DNA of 25,401 bases from Priapulus caudatus (lineage: Eukaryota; Priapulida; Priapulimorpha; Priapulimorphida; Priapulidae): positions 46,849-72,249 of the forward strand of contig NW_014578512.1 of NCBI RefSeq assembly GCF_000485595.1, written 5' to 3'. The notes below the pieces were generated by a model, which saw only the letters and a list, made by a program, of their open reading frames with translations, was not told the DNA's origin and did not search any database. Every line of letters starts with the position of its first letter. Positions within the stretch are counted from its first letter, which is position 1. The position numbers and the translations under genes are program-made. Below are positions 1-9,889 of the stretch, in pieces.

Positions 1-199
1 CAACACTCACGCAAGCCCCGCACACAGCCTAACGCACACACAGATACTAAAAAATTTACTGGTAACTCTGTAGTCAGTGGCCGCACGTAACACCCACATG
101 CACTCACGCAGGTTCACTGCACAAGCCTACATCTCACGCAGCTAGCCTACACGCACGCACTAAACTACTAGCACTCACGCACTAGCCTACACGCACGGC
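1..199 (-). repeat. inverted copy of the 18-bp minisatellite and its flank
   Basis: Read on the minus strand, this block repeats the order seen on the plus strand at about 1591-1800: units of the GTGCGTGTAGGCTA type, then GTGAACCTGCGTGAGTG, then TGTGGGTG..TACGTGCG, then GCGTT.AGGCTG and CTTGCGTGAGTGT. It carries many small indels and an extra AT-rich insert around 40-75. Because the unique flank is shared as well as the repeat unit, the two blocks are inverted duplicates of one sequence. Confidence 0.65.
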
Positions 200-295
200 A
201 ACAGCACACGCGACGCACACAAGGCCAACAGCGGGCGGAGAGGCGCAACGCACCAGCCGCACACGCACGCACGCGGCGTGGCGCACCGTACTTAC

Positions 296-373
296 TTGGG
301 CTGTTGGCGGGCGGGAAAGCCGCGGGAGTTAGCGTCGGAGTGCCGAATCCCTGGTGTCCATAGCTGTTCATCA
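296..373 (-). CDS. msi: musashi C-terminal-region exon, in inverted orientation
   Basis: This is an internal coding exon of a musashi-family RNA-binding protein (two RRMs plus a low-complexity tail; binds UAG-containing mRNA elements to control translation). On the minus strand a pyrimidine-rich acceptor ending in GCCTGCAG precedes it and a GTAAGT donor follows it. The 78 bp encode the end of one split codon, 25 whole codons (MNSYGHQGFGTPTL, then TPAAFPPANSP) and one leftover base A. The FPPANSP end matches the FPGANSPG stretch of the vertebrate MSI2 tail (recalled). The leftover A plus the GT that opens the exon at 2162 makes a serine codon, so the two exons are phase-compatible and would give NSPS-PLDIY, parallel to NSPGPVADLY in MSI2. 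The oddity is orientation: the next two exons are on the plus strand. The RRM exons are not in the window. The family call is an inference from tail similarity. Confidence 0.72.
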
Positions 374-1000
374 CTGCAGGCAAAACAAGAGGCGATTGCA
401 AGCATGAGCACGCGCGTGGAGTCGACGACGCTAGGAGGCGCGGCGCACCGCTCGCGCGCGGAAAACAAGCGAACGCCAAGCGACGCTGCCTGTTACTGAG
501 GCGCGTGAAGAAGAAGGAGTGGCTCTTTGTAGGCAGTGCTATCGGTCGAAGTGAATTTTGATTAGACACGTTGCACCGTAAACCTCGCGCACAGACTCAC
601 CCACGAATCGCCAGGAGGCCAATCGCATCATTAGACGGGCTGGGGAATAGGAAATAAGTCTATATATATAGTATATATAGCATATAATATATTATCATAC
701 ATGTATATATATATATATATTTTTTTTTTTTCATACATATTCATAGTCAGGCACATTAACGAACAGAAAGGTCTACTGATACAGTAACTGTGCTGCTACA
801 TACTGACAGAGAGCGAGAGGGAAGCTGGCTGGCTGGCTTCACACTCCACACACGATGACTCAGCTACTACTACTAGAAAGAACGATGCGAGGCATATGCA
901 ACTACTGAATCATTAACAACGGTTACTGTGTGGTAGTAATGGTAGTAGTAATAAGCAAGTAGTAGTAATTATAGTAGTCATAGTAGTAGTAGGATGGGAA

Positions 1001-1032
<32 letters not shown>

Positions 1033-1590
1033 CTAGCAGATGGCGGATATTATTAGCAAACTGTACAGCCTGATCCATGCGTTTTGTTAGGATTATACTT
1101 GCAGGACACACGAGAGAGAGCCGACCCGCCCCGCCCCCTCGCCCTCCCGTTCCACCCTCCTCCCTGCCCCACCCCACGGCTACAGTACACTACATGTAAG
1201 ACGACTCGAACATATAGAAACAACGTGGTTTAGTTAGTGAACGAATGTGAAATGACTCGATGATCTCTGGACTCGCCCCCTCCCCTCGCCTCCCGCGGCG
1301 CCTCGTCCCTCTATCCATCATTTCTTTGGGAATGTTGCGCTATCTACCGCCAGAAACCGAATGGATTGGGAGTGAGGCTCCGAAATTGGTTCCAAACTGG
1401 AGAAAGATTCCGGGGTAGCTGACCTTCTTCTTTTACCAACACTGCTTTGCTTAATCGCTAACTGGCAACACCTATCATCTCTCCCTTGACCGCCTCATCG
1501 CTCCTTCTCGTAACCTTGCCTGAGAGTGCATCCTGTGAGTACTCCACTCGCCTCCCCACAGCTCCTCCTACAAACGTCACCCCCGCTCTA
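374..1590. other. non-coding stretch inside the putatively inverted segment
   Basis: No exon or RNA gene is supported. It contains an AT-repeat and T-run (about 655-731), a TAG/TGG-rich tract (929-1033) that produces a spurious tyrosine/leucine-rich open frame on the other strand, and a C-rich stretch near 1125-1165. If the segment is inverted, this is the intron upstream of the exon at 296-373, read backwards. Confidence 0.5.
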
Positions 1591-1594
1591 TTGC

Positions 1595-1720
1595 GTGAGT
1601 GTAGGCTAGTGCGTGCGTGTAGGCTAGTGCGTGCGTGTAGGCTAGTGCGTGAGTGTAGGCTAGTGCGTGAGTGTAGGCTAGTGCGTGAGTGTAGGCTAGT
1701 GCGTGAGTGTAGGCTGGTGC
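1595..1720 (+). repeat. 18-bp tandem repeat, 7 units
   Basis: Seven near-identical 18-bp units (GTGAGTGTAGGCTAGTGC and one-base variants) are followed by a degenerate TGCG-rich tail to about 1880. Because the unit is a multiple of three, both strands stay open and give repetitive false proteins. It lies in the intron before the musashi exon at 2162, and its inverted counterpart is at 1-199. Confidence 0.9.
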
Positions 1721-2059
1721 GTGAACCTGCGTGAGTGATTGTGGGTGTACGTGCGTGTACGTGCGTTTAGGCTGGTGCGTGCGCCTGCGTGAGTGTGTGT
1801 GTGCTTGCGTGCATGTGTGCACGTATGTCAGTACGTGATGCGTGCGTGCGTGCGTGCGTGCATATAAGTGTGTGTGTGCGCGTACGCCAGCCTTTGATAT
1901 ACTGCGCGTGCGACGGAAAAAGCCCGAAATATAAAATCCGATATTTTTCTCACGATCGTGCCAACCCATCGTGCACCGGTTGCCGCCCAAACAACGGAAC
2001 ATCACTGCGGTGCGCAACGGAACACCTGCATCGAGCGAGCATGCCAGCGCCCTCTATGG

Positions 2060-2074
2060 CACAGGTGGCGCCGC
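2060..2074 (+). promoter_or_regulatory. CTCF-like motif
   Basis: CACAGGTGGCGCCGC resembles the core of the bilaterian CTCF motif (CCA..AGGKGGCGC type). It is one of a large group in this window. Confidence 0.3.
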
Positions 2075-2161
2075 CTGACGGTGGATTTGTCAGACTTCTC
2101 TATTCCGCGGATGCCGATGATTGTATAAATGCGTGACGTGCGCGTGTGTTTGTTTTTGCAG

Positions 2162-2277
2162 GTCCTCTGGACATCTACAGCTCCAGTCAGGACAGCGTTG
2201 GCTACGTGCAGGCCGCCAGCCCTCAGCCGTCGTTCCCGATCGCTGTCAGCAGGGTCGGTGGCGCCTCCTGGGGTCAG
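2162..2277 (+). CDS. msi: musashi C-terminal-region exon
   Basis: This is the penultimate coding exon of a musashi-type gene. A T-rich acceptor ending TTTTTGCAG stands before it, and CAG|GTACGT is a strong donor after it. The 116 bp begin with two bases of a split codon and end in phase 0. The peptide contains PLDIYSSSQDSVGYV and AASPQPSFPIAVSR. This parallels the vertebrate MSI2 tail, where SQDSGVGNY is followed by ISAASPQPGS (recalled). The exon then reads VGGASWGQ before the donor. A weaker alternative donor (GTCGGT just after the AVSR codons) would also leave phase 0 and drop VGGASWGQ. The tail downstream of the RRMs is low-complexity; in vertebrates it contributes protein-protein contacts, which I do not infer for this species. 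The open frame continues past both ends only because the flanking introns happen to be open. Confidence 0.85.
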
Positions 2278-2699
2278 GTACGTGAACTAACCGCCCTCGC
2301 AGCCGCCGCCCCCACCACCACCACCACCGCGTAACCTCCGTTGGTCACGACACCCCTGAGAAACGTGATTCAACTGTAGATGAATGGAGGTAGAAACGAG
2401 GGTTGTAGGAGGAGGAGGCAGTGGAGGGTTGTTTAGAGGGGAGGTCATCTCCCTTCCTAACCATCATCGGGGTACACTGGGGGAGGGTGGTGTGGGGGGT
2501 TGATGCATGCAGAATGGGGTTGTGCAGCACTTGTAATGTCGTTCAGTCGCACCTACTCGTCAGTATTGTGTTCGCACCTCTGAACGCTGCGTCATTAGTC
2601 TCGCGAGATTTCGCGAGATTCGTTAGGCTTGCTGCATCCATTTCAGGTGCTTGCCGCCTAGCACACGCGTCCGTTCAGGGGTGCATGTTGCGTACGTGT

Positions 2700-2895
2700 C
2701 GGTGTGCGGGTGCGCGTACGTGCGAGTGTGTGCACGTGCGTGCGTGCGTTCGTGCGCATGCGTACGTGTGTGTGTGCGTGCGTGTGTACGCATGCGTACG
2801 TGCGTGTGTGCGGTTATGCGCGTGCGTACGTGCGGCTGTGTGCGTGCGTACGTGCTGCTGTGTGCGTGCGTACGTGCGGTTGTGCGCGCGTGTGT
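2700..2895 (+). repeat. degenerate TGCG/GTACGT-rich tract
   Basis: A run of GTGCGTACGTGCG-type units lies in the musashi last intron. It is alternating purine-pyrimidine (Z-DNA-prone by composition) and explains the Cys/Val/Arg-rich open frames on both strands. Confidence 0.85.
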
Positions 2896-3417
2896 TATGC
2901 GTAGCGTAGTAGCTGTTGTTAGGGCCATTCCATCATTTCGTACTGACATTCGTTCAGTCCTGCCCCTTCCCCGATTGTTCATCGTGTATGCCACGACTTT
3001 CACAAAAAAACTTTGTGACAAGAATCCTCTAGAAAGAGCTAGCGGAGTGGACATTTCGTATTAATCGCATTGGGACCTTTTATGCTAATATATTCTGGCA
3101 CGACGTGGTGGCTGATAAGGCAACGATTCCAGCCACAGGTTCTCATATATGTTTGCGTCAGCGACGAAACGTGCATTACTCCACTCCTTTCTAGCTGCGT
3201 GTAAATTCTAGGCAATGTCCGCCCTGCATTAGTAGTGTTAACGGTGAACCACACCGAAGGTACGCGGGCACGTTCCATGGGAACAACAGCGAACACACCC
3301 GTTGTTCATACGTTCTTGTTACGCACGTTTGCTTGCTGTGGTGGCTGTGTGTAGGTGTGTGCGCGCTTCAGCAGTGGGCAGCGTATGTGTTGAGTGTGTC
3401 TGTGTAGTAATGTAGAC

Positions 3418-3626
3418 CAAGGAGCTAAATATAACAAGGAGAGGAAGCAGATTGGCTGTGTGCTTTTCGCCTCAAGGACGCCATCTATGGACCATAATCA
3501 GCTGAAACGGCTGTGCAGACCGAACCCAGAGACAATAGGACACTAATCTGTTCTAGGGTCTCTGCCGAACCCAAATTTGGGCCAGATATGGCGGCGCTTC
3601 ATCTCCGTGTTATATTTAGCTCCTTG
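3418..3626. mobile_element. 209-bp hAT-like MITE with perfect 8-bp TSD
   Basis: The ends are perfect 19-bp terminal inverted repeats (CAAGGAGCTAAATATAACA at the left and its complement at the right). The element is flanked on both sides by ATGTAGAC (3410-3417 and 3627-3634), an exact 8-bp target-site duplication. Eight-base duplications are typical of the hAT superfamily. There is no coding capacity, so it was moved in trans. It sits in the last musashi intron. A smaller hairpin insertion (3527-3564) with its own flanking duplication is nested inside it. Confidence 0.92.
3527..3564. mobile_element. micro-hairpin insertion, copy 1 (nested in MITE)
   Basis: This 38-bp imperfect palindrome begins CAGAGACAATAGGA and ends TTCTAGGGTCTCTG. 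CCGAACCC is present on both sides (3520-3527 and 3565-3572), sharing the first C with the hairpin. Removing the hairpin and one repeat leaves a plausible empty site, CCGAACCCAAATTTGGG. A related hairpin with a different flanking duplication is at 10900-10933. Confidence 0.6.
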
Positions 3627-3699
3627 ATGTAGACTAGCGTGTGGTGGTGTCGGTAGGTGGCGCTAGACGTGCGTGTCCTTCACCTCCCACCGGCTGACT

Positions 3700-3808
3700 G
3701 TGCGTGCGTGCGTGTGCGTGCGTGTGCGTGCGCGTGCGTGCGTGTGCGTGCGTGTGTGCATACCCGTGCATGCATGTATGCGTGCTCTTTCCCTTCCGGC
3801 TGACTGTG

Positions 3809-3860
<52 letters not shown>

Positions 3861-4040
3861 TTTCTTTGAATTTAACCAGTCCTACCTTCGTAATGTGCAT
3901 CTCAATCCACCCTTTTCCCCCTGCCCCTGCACCTGTTTGTACGTGCGTGCGTGCATGCGTGCGTGCATGCGTGCACATACTCCACGTGTTTGCATGTATG
4001 CACGTGCGTGCATGCGTGCGTGCGCGTGCATGCATGTTAG
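3700..4040 (+). repeat. TGCG microsatellite blocks in the last musashi intron
   Basis: Three blocks (about 3700-3770, 3806-3860 and 3939-4034) of GTGC/TGCG repeats are separated by short unique or partly duplicated sequence; CTTCC-CCGGCTGACTGTG recurs at about 3678 and 3791. They produce the histidine/threonine/arginine-rich minus-strand frames seen here. Confidence 0.85.
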
Positions 4041-4079
4041 CTTGCTAGCTCGTCGTTTGTTTGTGGTCTTCCCCTGCAG

Positions 4080-4130
4080 GTGGCAGCAGTGGCGTGTCTA
4101 ATCATTGTGTGTGGTCGTTTGTTGCTGCAG
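4080..4130 (+). other. possible alternative 5' extension of the last musashi exon
   Basis: A TCTTCCCCTGCAG acceptor ends at 4079, 51 bp before the main acceptor. The intervening bases form 17 open codons (VAAVACLIIVCGRLLLQ) in frame with GPLIAAAF. The sequence is hydrophobic and does not resemble the known musashi tail, so ordinary use is doubtful. It is recorded because both sites fit the acceptor consensus and the frame is kept. Confidence 0.25.
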
Positions 4131-4175
4131 GGACCCCTGATTGCTGCTGCTTTCACTAATGGCTATGGCCACTGA
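4131..4175 (+). CDS. msi: musashi terminal coding exon with stop codon
   Basis: This is the last coding exon. The acceptor GTTTGTTGCTGCAG is followed in phase 0 by GPLIAAAFTNGYGH and a TGA stop at 4173-4175. It is nearly identical to the conserved C-terminus of vertebrate musashi proteins (PLIATAFTNGYH, recalled), which is the strongest evidence for the gene's identity. Phase 0 matches the end of the exon at 2162-2277, with an intron of 1853 bp between them (2278-4130) filled with TGCG-type repeats and a MITE. A second good acceptor, CCCCTGCAG, lies 51 bp upstream; using it would add 17 in-frame residues without a stop. The extra G before the final H is unusual compared with the recalled vertebrate end. 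Confidence 0.87.
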   Translation, partial: GPLIAAAFTNGYGH

Positions 4176-4231
4176 GTGCGTCGTGGCACGTCCACATCGC
4201 CCCAACGCCAGGTATTTGTCGCTTACTCTCT

Positions 4232-4248
4232 CCGCTAGGGGGCGCCGC
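4232..4248 (+). promoter_or_regulatory. CTCF-like motif
   Basis: CCGCTAGGGGGCGCCGC is a near-consensus core, followed within about 210 bp by related GCGCCCCCTA, GGCGCCATCTG and CAGACGGCGCTG forms on both strands. Confidence 0.4.
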
Positions 4249-4530
4249 AGTGGGTGCTGGAGCGCCCCCTATACTCCCGCAGAGGCGAGCCACCCCTCCG
4301 CACATCGTTCTGTTTTCGGTTCTTGATGTTTCCTGCCAACAGATGTCGCCACTGGCCAATCGACATGGCGTACGTGATGGAGGGGCGCCATCTGTTATTG
4401 GCACCAGACGGCGCTGCTGGGGTGTACCTGAATGTTAACAGTGGCGCCATCTGCGGCCGCCGGGACGATATGTAGCGTAGTTGGCAGCAGCGGATGGGGA
4501 GGTAGCATGACAAGCCAATTACTGTATGTG

Positions 4531-4534
4531 TATA

Positions 4535-4593
<59 letters not shown>

Positions 4594-4633
4594 TATATGT
4601 GTGTGTGCGTGCGTGCGTGCGTGCGTGCGTGTG

Positions 4634-4689
<56 letters not shown>

Positions 4690-4697
4690 TGTGTGTG
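4531..4697 (+). repeat. (AT)n followed by (TGCG)n microsatellite
   Basis: About 55 bp of alternating AT are followed by a short spacer and about 100 bp of TGCG repeats, ending in another short TATATA. It lies just downstream of the musashi stop codon. It is probably highly polymorphic and would be a difficult region for sequencing. Confidence 0.92.
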
Positions 4698-5460
4698 CCT
4701 ATACCTATATATAGCTGTGGCTCTCTCTGGCTCAGTCTATATATGATTTGCTTTCGGTGCTTGGTCGACGTGCATGTGCGTCGCACGCCCCTACGCTAGC
4801 TGTCCACCTTCCCTCCACAGATCCCTCTCATGCTCAAGCAAGCGCGTTCGCGTCTCATTGCAGGGTTCAAATCAGGGATTAGGGCTTTACTAAACGGAGA
4901 AACAATACGATTTTGGAGAGAAACGTGAATGCGAAACAACGACGGAAGATGCTGATCGTGAGATGTCGACCGCCGCACGCCACACGTACGCCGGCACGCA
5001 TTCTGGGATTGACTCGACTCGCTGCGGCGGCGGAGGCGACACTTTGCTTTTTTGGTCTTGGGAGATGCCGGCGTCGTCGGTCGGACGTTAATATGTGTTG
5101 TGCGTGTGTGACGGTAACAAAAAAAATATTATGGATAACTACGCCCTCTGCTGGAGAGAGAGGGAACTAACGCGTCGGTGCGACGAGCACGAGAGATGAA
5201 TTTGTGAGTTGTTGTGTGATTGGGTGTCGTCAGAGGGAGGAAAATGCATTATAGCTCGTAATCCCACTTGTTAAGGTGAGGCGCGCGCGCGCATGATAGG
5301 TTGCGACCGCGTGTGTGCGTTCGTCGCGGGGCGAGTATAGGTAGCGTACGCACTCCCCCGCGCGCGCGCGCGTGCGTGGGAAATTATACTCTGCATAATG
5401 CGCGAATCGTGGAACAACCTATTTGTTGTTGTTGTTGTTGAATAATTAACGCACGGCGGT

Positions 5461-5476
5461 GCCACCAGGCGGCAGC
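5461..5476 (+). promoter_or_regulatory. CTCF-like motif
   Basis: GCCACCAGGCGGCAGC is the window's closest match to the vertebrate-style core (CCACCAGGGGGCAG type), differing at one core base. Confidence 0.4.
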
Positions 5477-7046
5477 ACACGCTGCGGCCATGTCGCGGCG
5501 TCTGCTGCCGCCGCCGCCGCGCCGGTTTTAACTGAGAACGTGATGGAAAATTTAAAGCATCGTGAACAATGATTTTTTTTGTCGATTTTATTTCAAGGGT
5601 ATACACAAGTATGTTATAGTGGCATGAATATGATATTTAGCGTGTAGCTGTGTAGTGGACTATTAACCATGTAGCTAGTAGCGTATAATTAGCGGGAAAA
5701 AAAATATGTCGATGATAAACACCACCAGTTTATTCAAATCATGATCACCACCAGTTTTAGGTCATCGTTTACACCCCGCACCTCCCCGCGCCGCCTCCCC
5801 GCCCACTCCGCAGCCCTCATCACCTCGTGTTCACCATATGAAGTTTTTATTTTTGTATGGAAGAAGACTCGTGTTTTGCGTCTCTCGCCCGCCAGGGGGG
5901 GGGGCCAGCGAGGGGCGCCGTATTTTGAGGCCTCGTACTTTCAGAAAGCAATAGTAAGAGTTTTTCCGCGGGCCCGCCAATGGCGCTGCCAACTGGCGCG
6001 CGCAGACGATGTGAGGGAGACAGTGTGGAGAGAGAGGAGGAAGAGAGGGACTGGAGGAAGAATAGAGGTAATGATAGAGGATGAGAAAGGAAGAGATAGA
6101 GGATGAGAGAGGAAGAGAGGGAGTGTCGTCGTGCAAGGCAGTCAACCGATCGATACACATGTCATGTCGGTGCCTGTAGGAGCGTTTGTCCCGGGGTGGT
6201 CACTCACTCGCGCGCGCGTGGGCAGGGTGGCTGCCGCGTGTCCGGCAAGGACAACTAGCGTCTGTGCCGGGCGGCGGTCAGCTGCAGCCTCCCTCCTCTT
6301 CCCACCCACTGTGGCCGCCCGCCAGCGCCCTCTGTCGTGTTCGAGGATGCCCTCTTGTCGTCGCCGCCATGTTTGATCCGGTAGGAGTCGGCCGCGCTCG
6401 CGGAATGCCGAGTCTTGGCGATCGGTAACCACGGCAACGCGTCGTGGGTCGTCGCCGCGGCGCGGGTGTCGGCGCGAGTGGGACGCGTAGGGGGCGCTAG
6501 CGTAGTCCGGCTCTCTGCGCGTCCCTCCTCCGCCCACGTAGTGTTAGTTTAACTGATCTCAAGTCAACCAGGTGGCGCCGGCATCGTGACGCGACGGCGA
6601 CGACCGACGGCGGTCGGGACTGAAACGATTGGGATGCGGTTGCCGCGGGCGACGGTCGGCGACGCGACCGTGCGGCTGGAGGGCGTGGCACGGGCAGGGC
6701 TGGGGGTAGGAGGCGGCGGCGGGGGGTGGTTCACGTCTCTGTCTGAGTGCGACTCGGCGAACACGCCTGCTGGTGTTATCTGTATATATATATGTTAGAA
6801 CTAATGAACTTATTTGCTGTATATTGCCGCAAACGTAGCACGGCTGCACCGCTATGTACCACCGCGTCCCATCTTATCTAGTAGTGCAGGGAGTTACACG
6901 GACTGTTTGATATTTTGAATTGTAACCTTCTATTATTATCCACTGTTGATTGCACCGAGCGCACTGGTTATTTTACGATGATGACGTCGGGTCGTTTTAT
7001 TGTGTACCTAGTATTTATCACCGTGAGGAGGTTCCACGTGGCGCTG

Positions 7047-7062
7047 CCGCTAGGGGGCGCTG
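7047..7062 (+). promoter_or_regulatory. CTCF-like motif
   Basis: CCGCTAGGGGGCGCTG is a near-perfect core of the Drosophila/bilaterian CTCF type. Confidence 0.45.
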
Positions 7063-7270
7063 TACAGGGGCGGAGAGGCGGACCATTCGCGAAGACGGTT
7101 GTGAAAACTGGGCTCATCTGTAGACGGAACAGACTTTTTATTTTTACTGTATTAATAATGATGATGATGATGATTGATAATAATAATTATAATTATAATA
7201 ATAATGTGGTTTTAAATGTGGCAAGTCGCGGCGCGTTTTGCCCAGCCGCGGCCGGTGGCGCGGACGTCGG

Positions 7271-7286
7271 CCGCCAGGGGGCGCTG
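7271..7286 (+). promoter_or_regulatory. CTCF-like motif
   Basis: CCGCCAGGGGGCGCTG is a near-perfect core in the same orientation as the one at 7047, about 225 bp away. Confidence 0.45.
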
Positions 7287-8456
7287 AGCTGGCGCGGTCG
7301 TGGCGCCAGCGCACGTGCTGCCCCCTGTAGCCGAGGGCCAGCTGTTGTCTGCGGCGGGTGACTGCGTGGGAGGGCAACATGTCGGCAGTGTGAGGTGTTG
7401 CCACCTACCATGATCATGAAGAGTCTATGCATTGCGATTGCACCGTCGTGTAGCTGCTACATGGGTTTTGCCAGGTTGGAGCTCCGGCATCGAGGCTCGA
7501 TTCTTTTGAGTGAGACTTTTGTTTTGTAAAAAAAAATTTGACTGCAAGAACAACGATTGTTACAAGTTTCAGCCCGTTTTTAGATGGGCGGTCGTTACTC
7601 AGAACTGTATATACTGTACAATACTGTACAAAATTTTTCCCTAGGAGTAGCTCATGTCCCAAGCATCCCTTGTAGCGGTTAGAGTGTCGAAAATAACAAG
7701 TGAGCAGATCAGTAGCATGTAGCGCCACCTGACTTGACTAGCATATCCACGGTCAGATTTTTTATACAAGCGTGTGTAACGTTAGCAGCTGCACTCGTCC
7801 CGGCAACGCAACAGCTGCAGTGTGCTACAGTTAGATAGGGGGCGCTGTCGGTCGGTAGCATAGAGCGCGCGTGATCACGGCTAGTCCAACCCCGACCCAG
7901 TGAATCGAGAGAGAGAGAGAGAGAGCACTTTTGGCACAGGCGGCCAAGAATGCCACAGCAAACGCGAGCCACACAGTTTCGGCGAATCGCCACCAGGTGA
8001 TAGTAGCGTAGATCATTGCGTTGGTAGAATTTTGTGTAGCTGTGTGTGTATCTGTGTGTGTGTGTGCGCGCGCGTGCGTGCGCGCGTGCGTACACTGCTG
8101 TGCGGACGGACGGACGGGAGCAGCGGGACTGTGCTCCCCGGGGACATACATCACCGTAACTGGAGTACACGTGCTGCGTACACCCTCGTGGAGAGCTACC
8201 CTCTCGTCAGCGCCACCTATAGGGGCTTAGGGAGTAAAACGTTAAGAGGTTGGAGGTGAAAAATATGCAACTTTTGTACCGACACAATGGCAATATGAAC
8301 TTTACACAGAATACCTATCATTTTCTACTTGCCTTTAGGCAGAATATACAATCTGGCATTCTGCGTATGTACAGTAGAAGCTAAAAACAAACCACCAGAT
8401 TTTGGAGGGGTATGAAACGTTGTCACGTGGAGATATGAACGGTGGCTGCTGTGGGA

Positions 8457-8540
8457 TTCCGCTGCTGCTGCTGCTGCTACTGCGGCTGCGGCTGCTGCTG
8501 CTACTGCGGCTGCTGCTGCTGCTGCTGCTACTGTGGCTGC

Positions 8541-8571
<31 letters not shown>
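8457..8571 (+). repeat. interrupted CTG trinucleotide tract
   Basis: About 38 triplets, mainly CTG with scattered CGG, CTA and TGG interruptions, form this tract. Read as coding it gives poly-Leu on the plus strand and poly-Ser on the minus strand, both without supporting homology. If the musashi 3' UTR reaches this far, the transcript would carry a CUG repeat, a known type of ligand for muscleblind-like proteins. Confidence 0.9.
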
Positions 8572-8573
<2 letters not shown>

Positions 8574-9872
8574 CCGCGGTCATGCTTTGCATGCGAGTGA
8601 TAGATCGCTGGGAACGACAGAGCGACGCAGCAGACGACCCCACTAGCGGCTGTCACCTATCTCGCGAAAAAAAAACCCTGTGTATAATCATATTGATGTA
8701 TACTTAATGTTTGCACACATGCAGTTAACTGGATGTGTTTGGTATATATATAATATGTGAACTGATACGATACAGTACCCAACATGTAGTCGATGTTGTG
8801 TTGTAGTTGCCTTTATAAATGCCGCTGTAAAAACGTGAAAAATAGCCAGATGTCATGTTAGTGTGCTCCATATCAGTATCTATACATATTGAACATTAGC
8901 GAGGGGTGCCGGAAGAGAGAGAGTGCAAGAGAGACGGAGAGAGGAGGTTTTTCGGGGATGTTTGTGCTCGCGTCTGTGGAGGGACATCGGGGGCTTTGAA
9001 GGCGAAGGACGCGCGTGGCGCCACCTACAGTTTGAGTCGGCGCGCACCGCGACGTCCCGTCGGCTGACGACGACGGCGTTACGCGGCGTTACGCGGCGAC
9101 AGATGGTTTTATCATGTTAGCGGGGCGACGGATCCCGCGGGCGCGCGGCGACACGAAAAAACGCGTTCCTTTTTACGAGCGAGACGCGGGGCGCGAGTGG
9201 CTCCGTCTGCTGGCCGGCAGACGCGGTCTGGCGCGTGCGTGGCGCCACCTACGCGGTCGGCGGACAACCTACCTCGCACTGTTGTTGTTGTTGTGTGACC
9301 CGTCTCCGGACGACGCCCACCGACCGGGGCGTCGCGCCGCGAATGGTCGGCCGCGCAACCAATCGGAACCTCTCACTGCTCCGTCGCGATTTTATCTCAA
9401 GTCATGTGAAATATGTTAACTTATTGAATGCTAGCCCCTTGTGCAGAATTCGGCCCCCCTCCGATTCCCCCCCACCCTCACCCCCTGACATAATGTCAGA
9501 CTACGATGGATTTTAACCCGCATAGCTTTGTATGCAAGATTTACCGTTATTCTAGAGTTCTATTTATTACCGGCAGGCCTGGAGTAGCCTGCGCTCCATT
9601 ATCGAGGCAAGCGATTTGCGTGTACTTTGGTGGTAATTACAAGCACACGGGCAATCAGGGCTATTTAAGACGTTATCGACGGTCGATTTTTAATACGTCT
9701 GCGAGTGTTTAAGAGGGTTTTTATTTTTACGCGCGCGCTCGGTCGTGCGCTCGAATTCTGCACCGGGGGCGCGGGTTTGTTGAGTAGTTGGACGTAGTCG
9801 CAGGAACAGAAGTCGTTTGCTGCATTTCGTAGAGTAGGTTTAGGATGCATCAGCACCTCAGCTCTCATTTGA

Positions 9873-9889
9873 CACCAGGTGGCGCTCAG
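9873..9889 (+). promoter_or_regulatory. CTCF-like motif
   Basis: CACCAGGTGGCGCTCAG is a good core match. Opposite-orientation relatives (GGCGCCACCTA) occur at about 9016 and 9240. Confidence 0.4.

Noticed and set aside
1486-1734. Repetitive Arg/Leu/Val-rich protein on the plus strand and a His/Ala/Tyr repeat protein opposite it
   Set aside because: Both arise from an 18-bp tandem repeat whose unit is a multiple of three, so all frames lacking a stop in the unit stay open. There are no splice sites or homology.
1-1800. Simple fold-back (palindromic read) artefact
   Set aside because: A fold-back centred near 900 predicts a plus-strand copy of the exon near 1427-1504. None is there, so only the ends are inverted duplicates.
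3634-4101. Long open frames rich in Cys/Val/Arg or His/Thr/Arg on both strands
   Set aside because: They are translations of TGCG microsatellites within the musashi intron.
8335-8707. Poly-Ser and poly-Leu frames over the CTG tract
   Set aside because: Homopolymer frames come from a trinucleotide repeat without any flanking conserved sequence.
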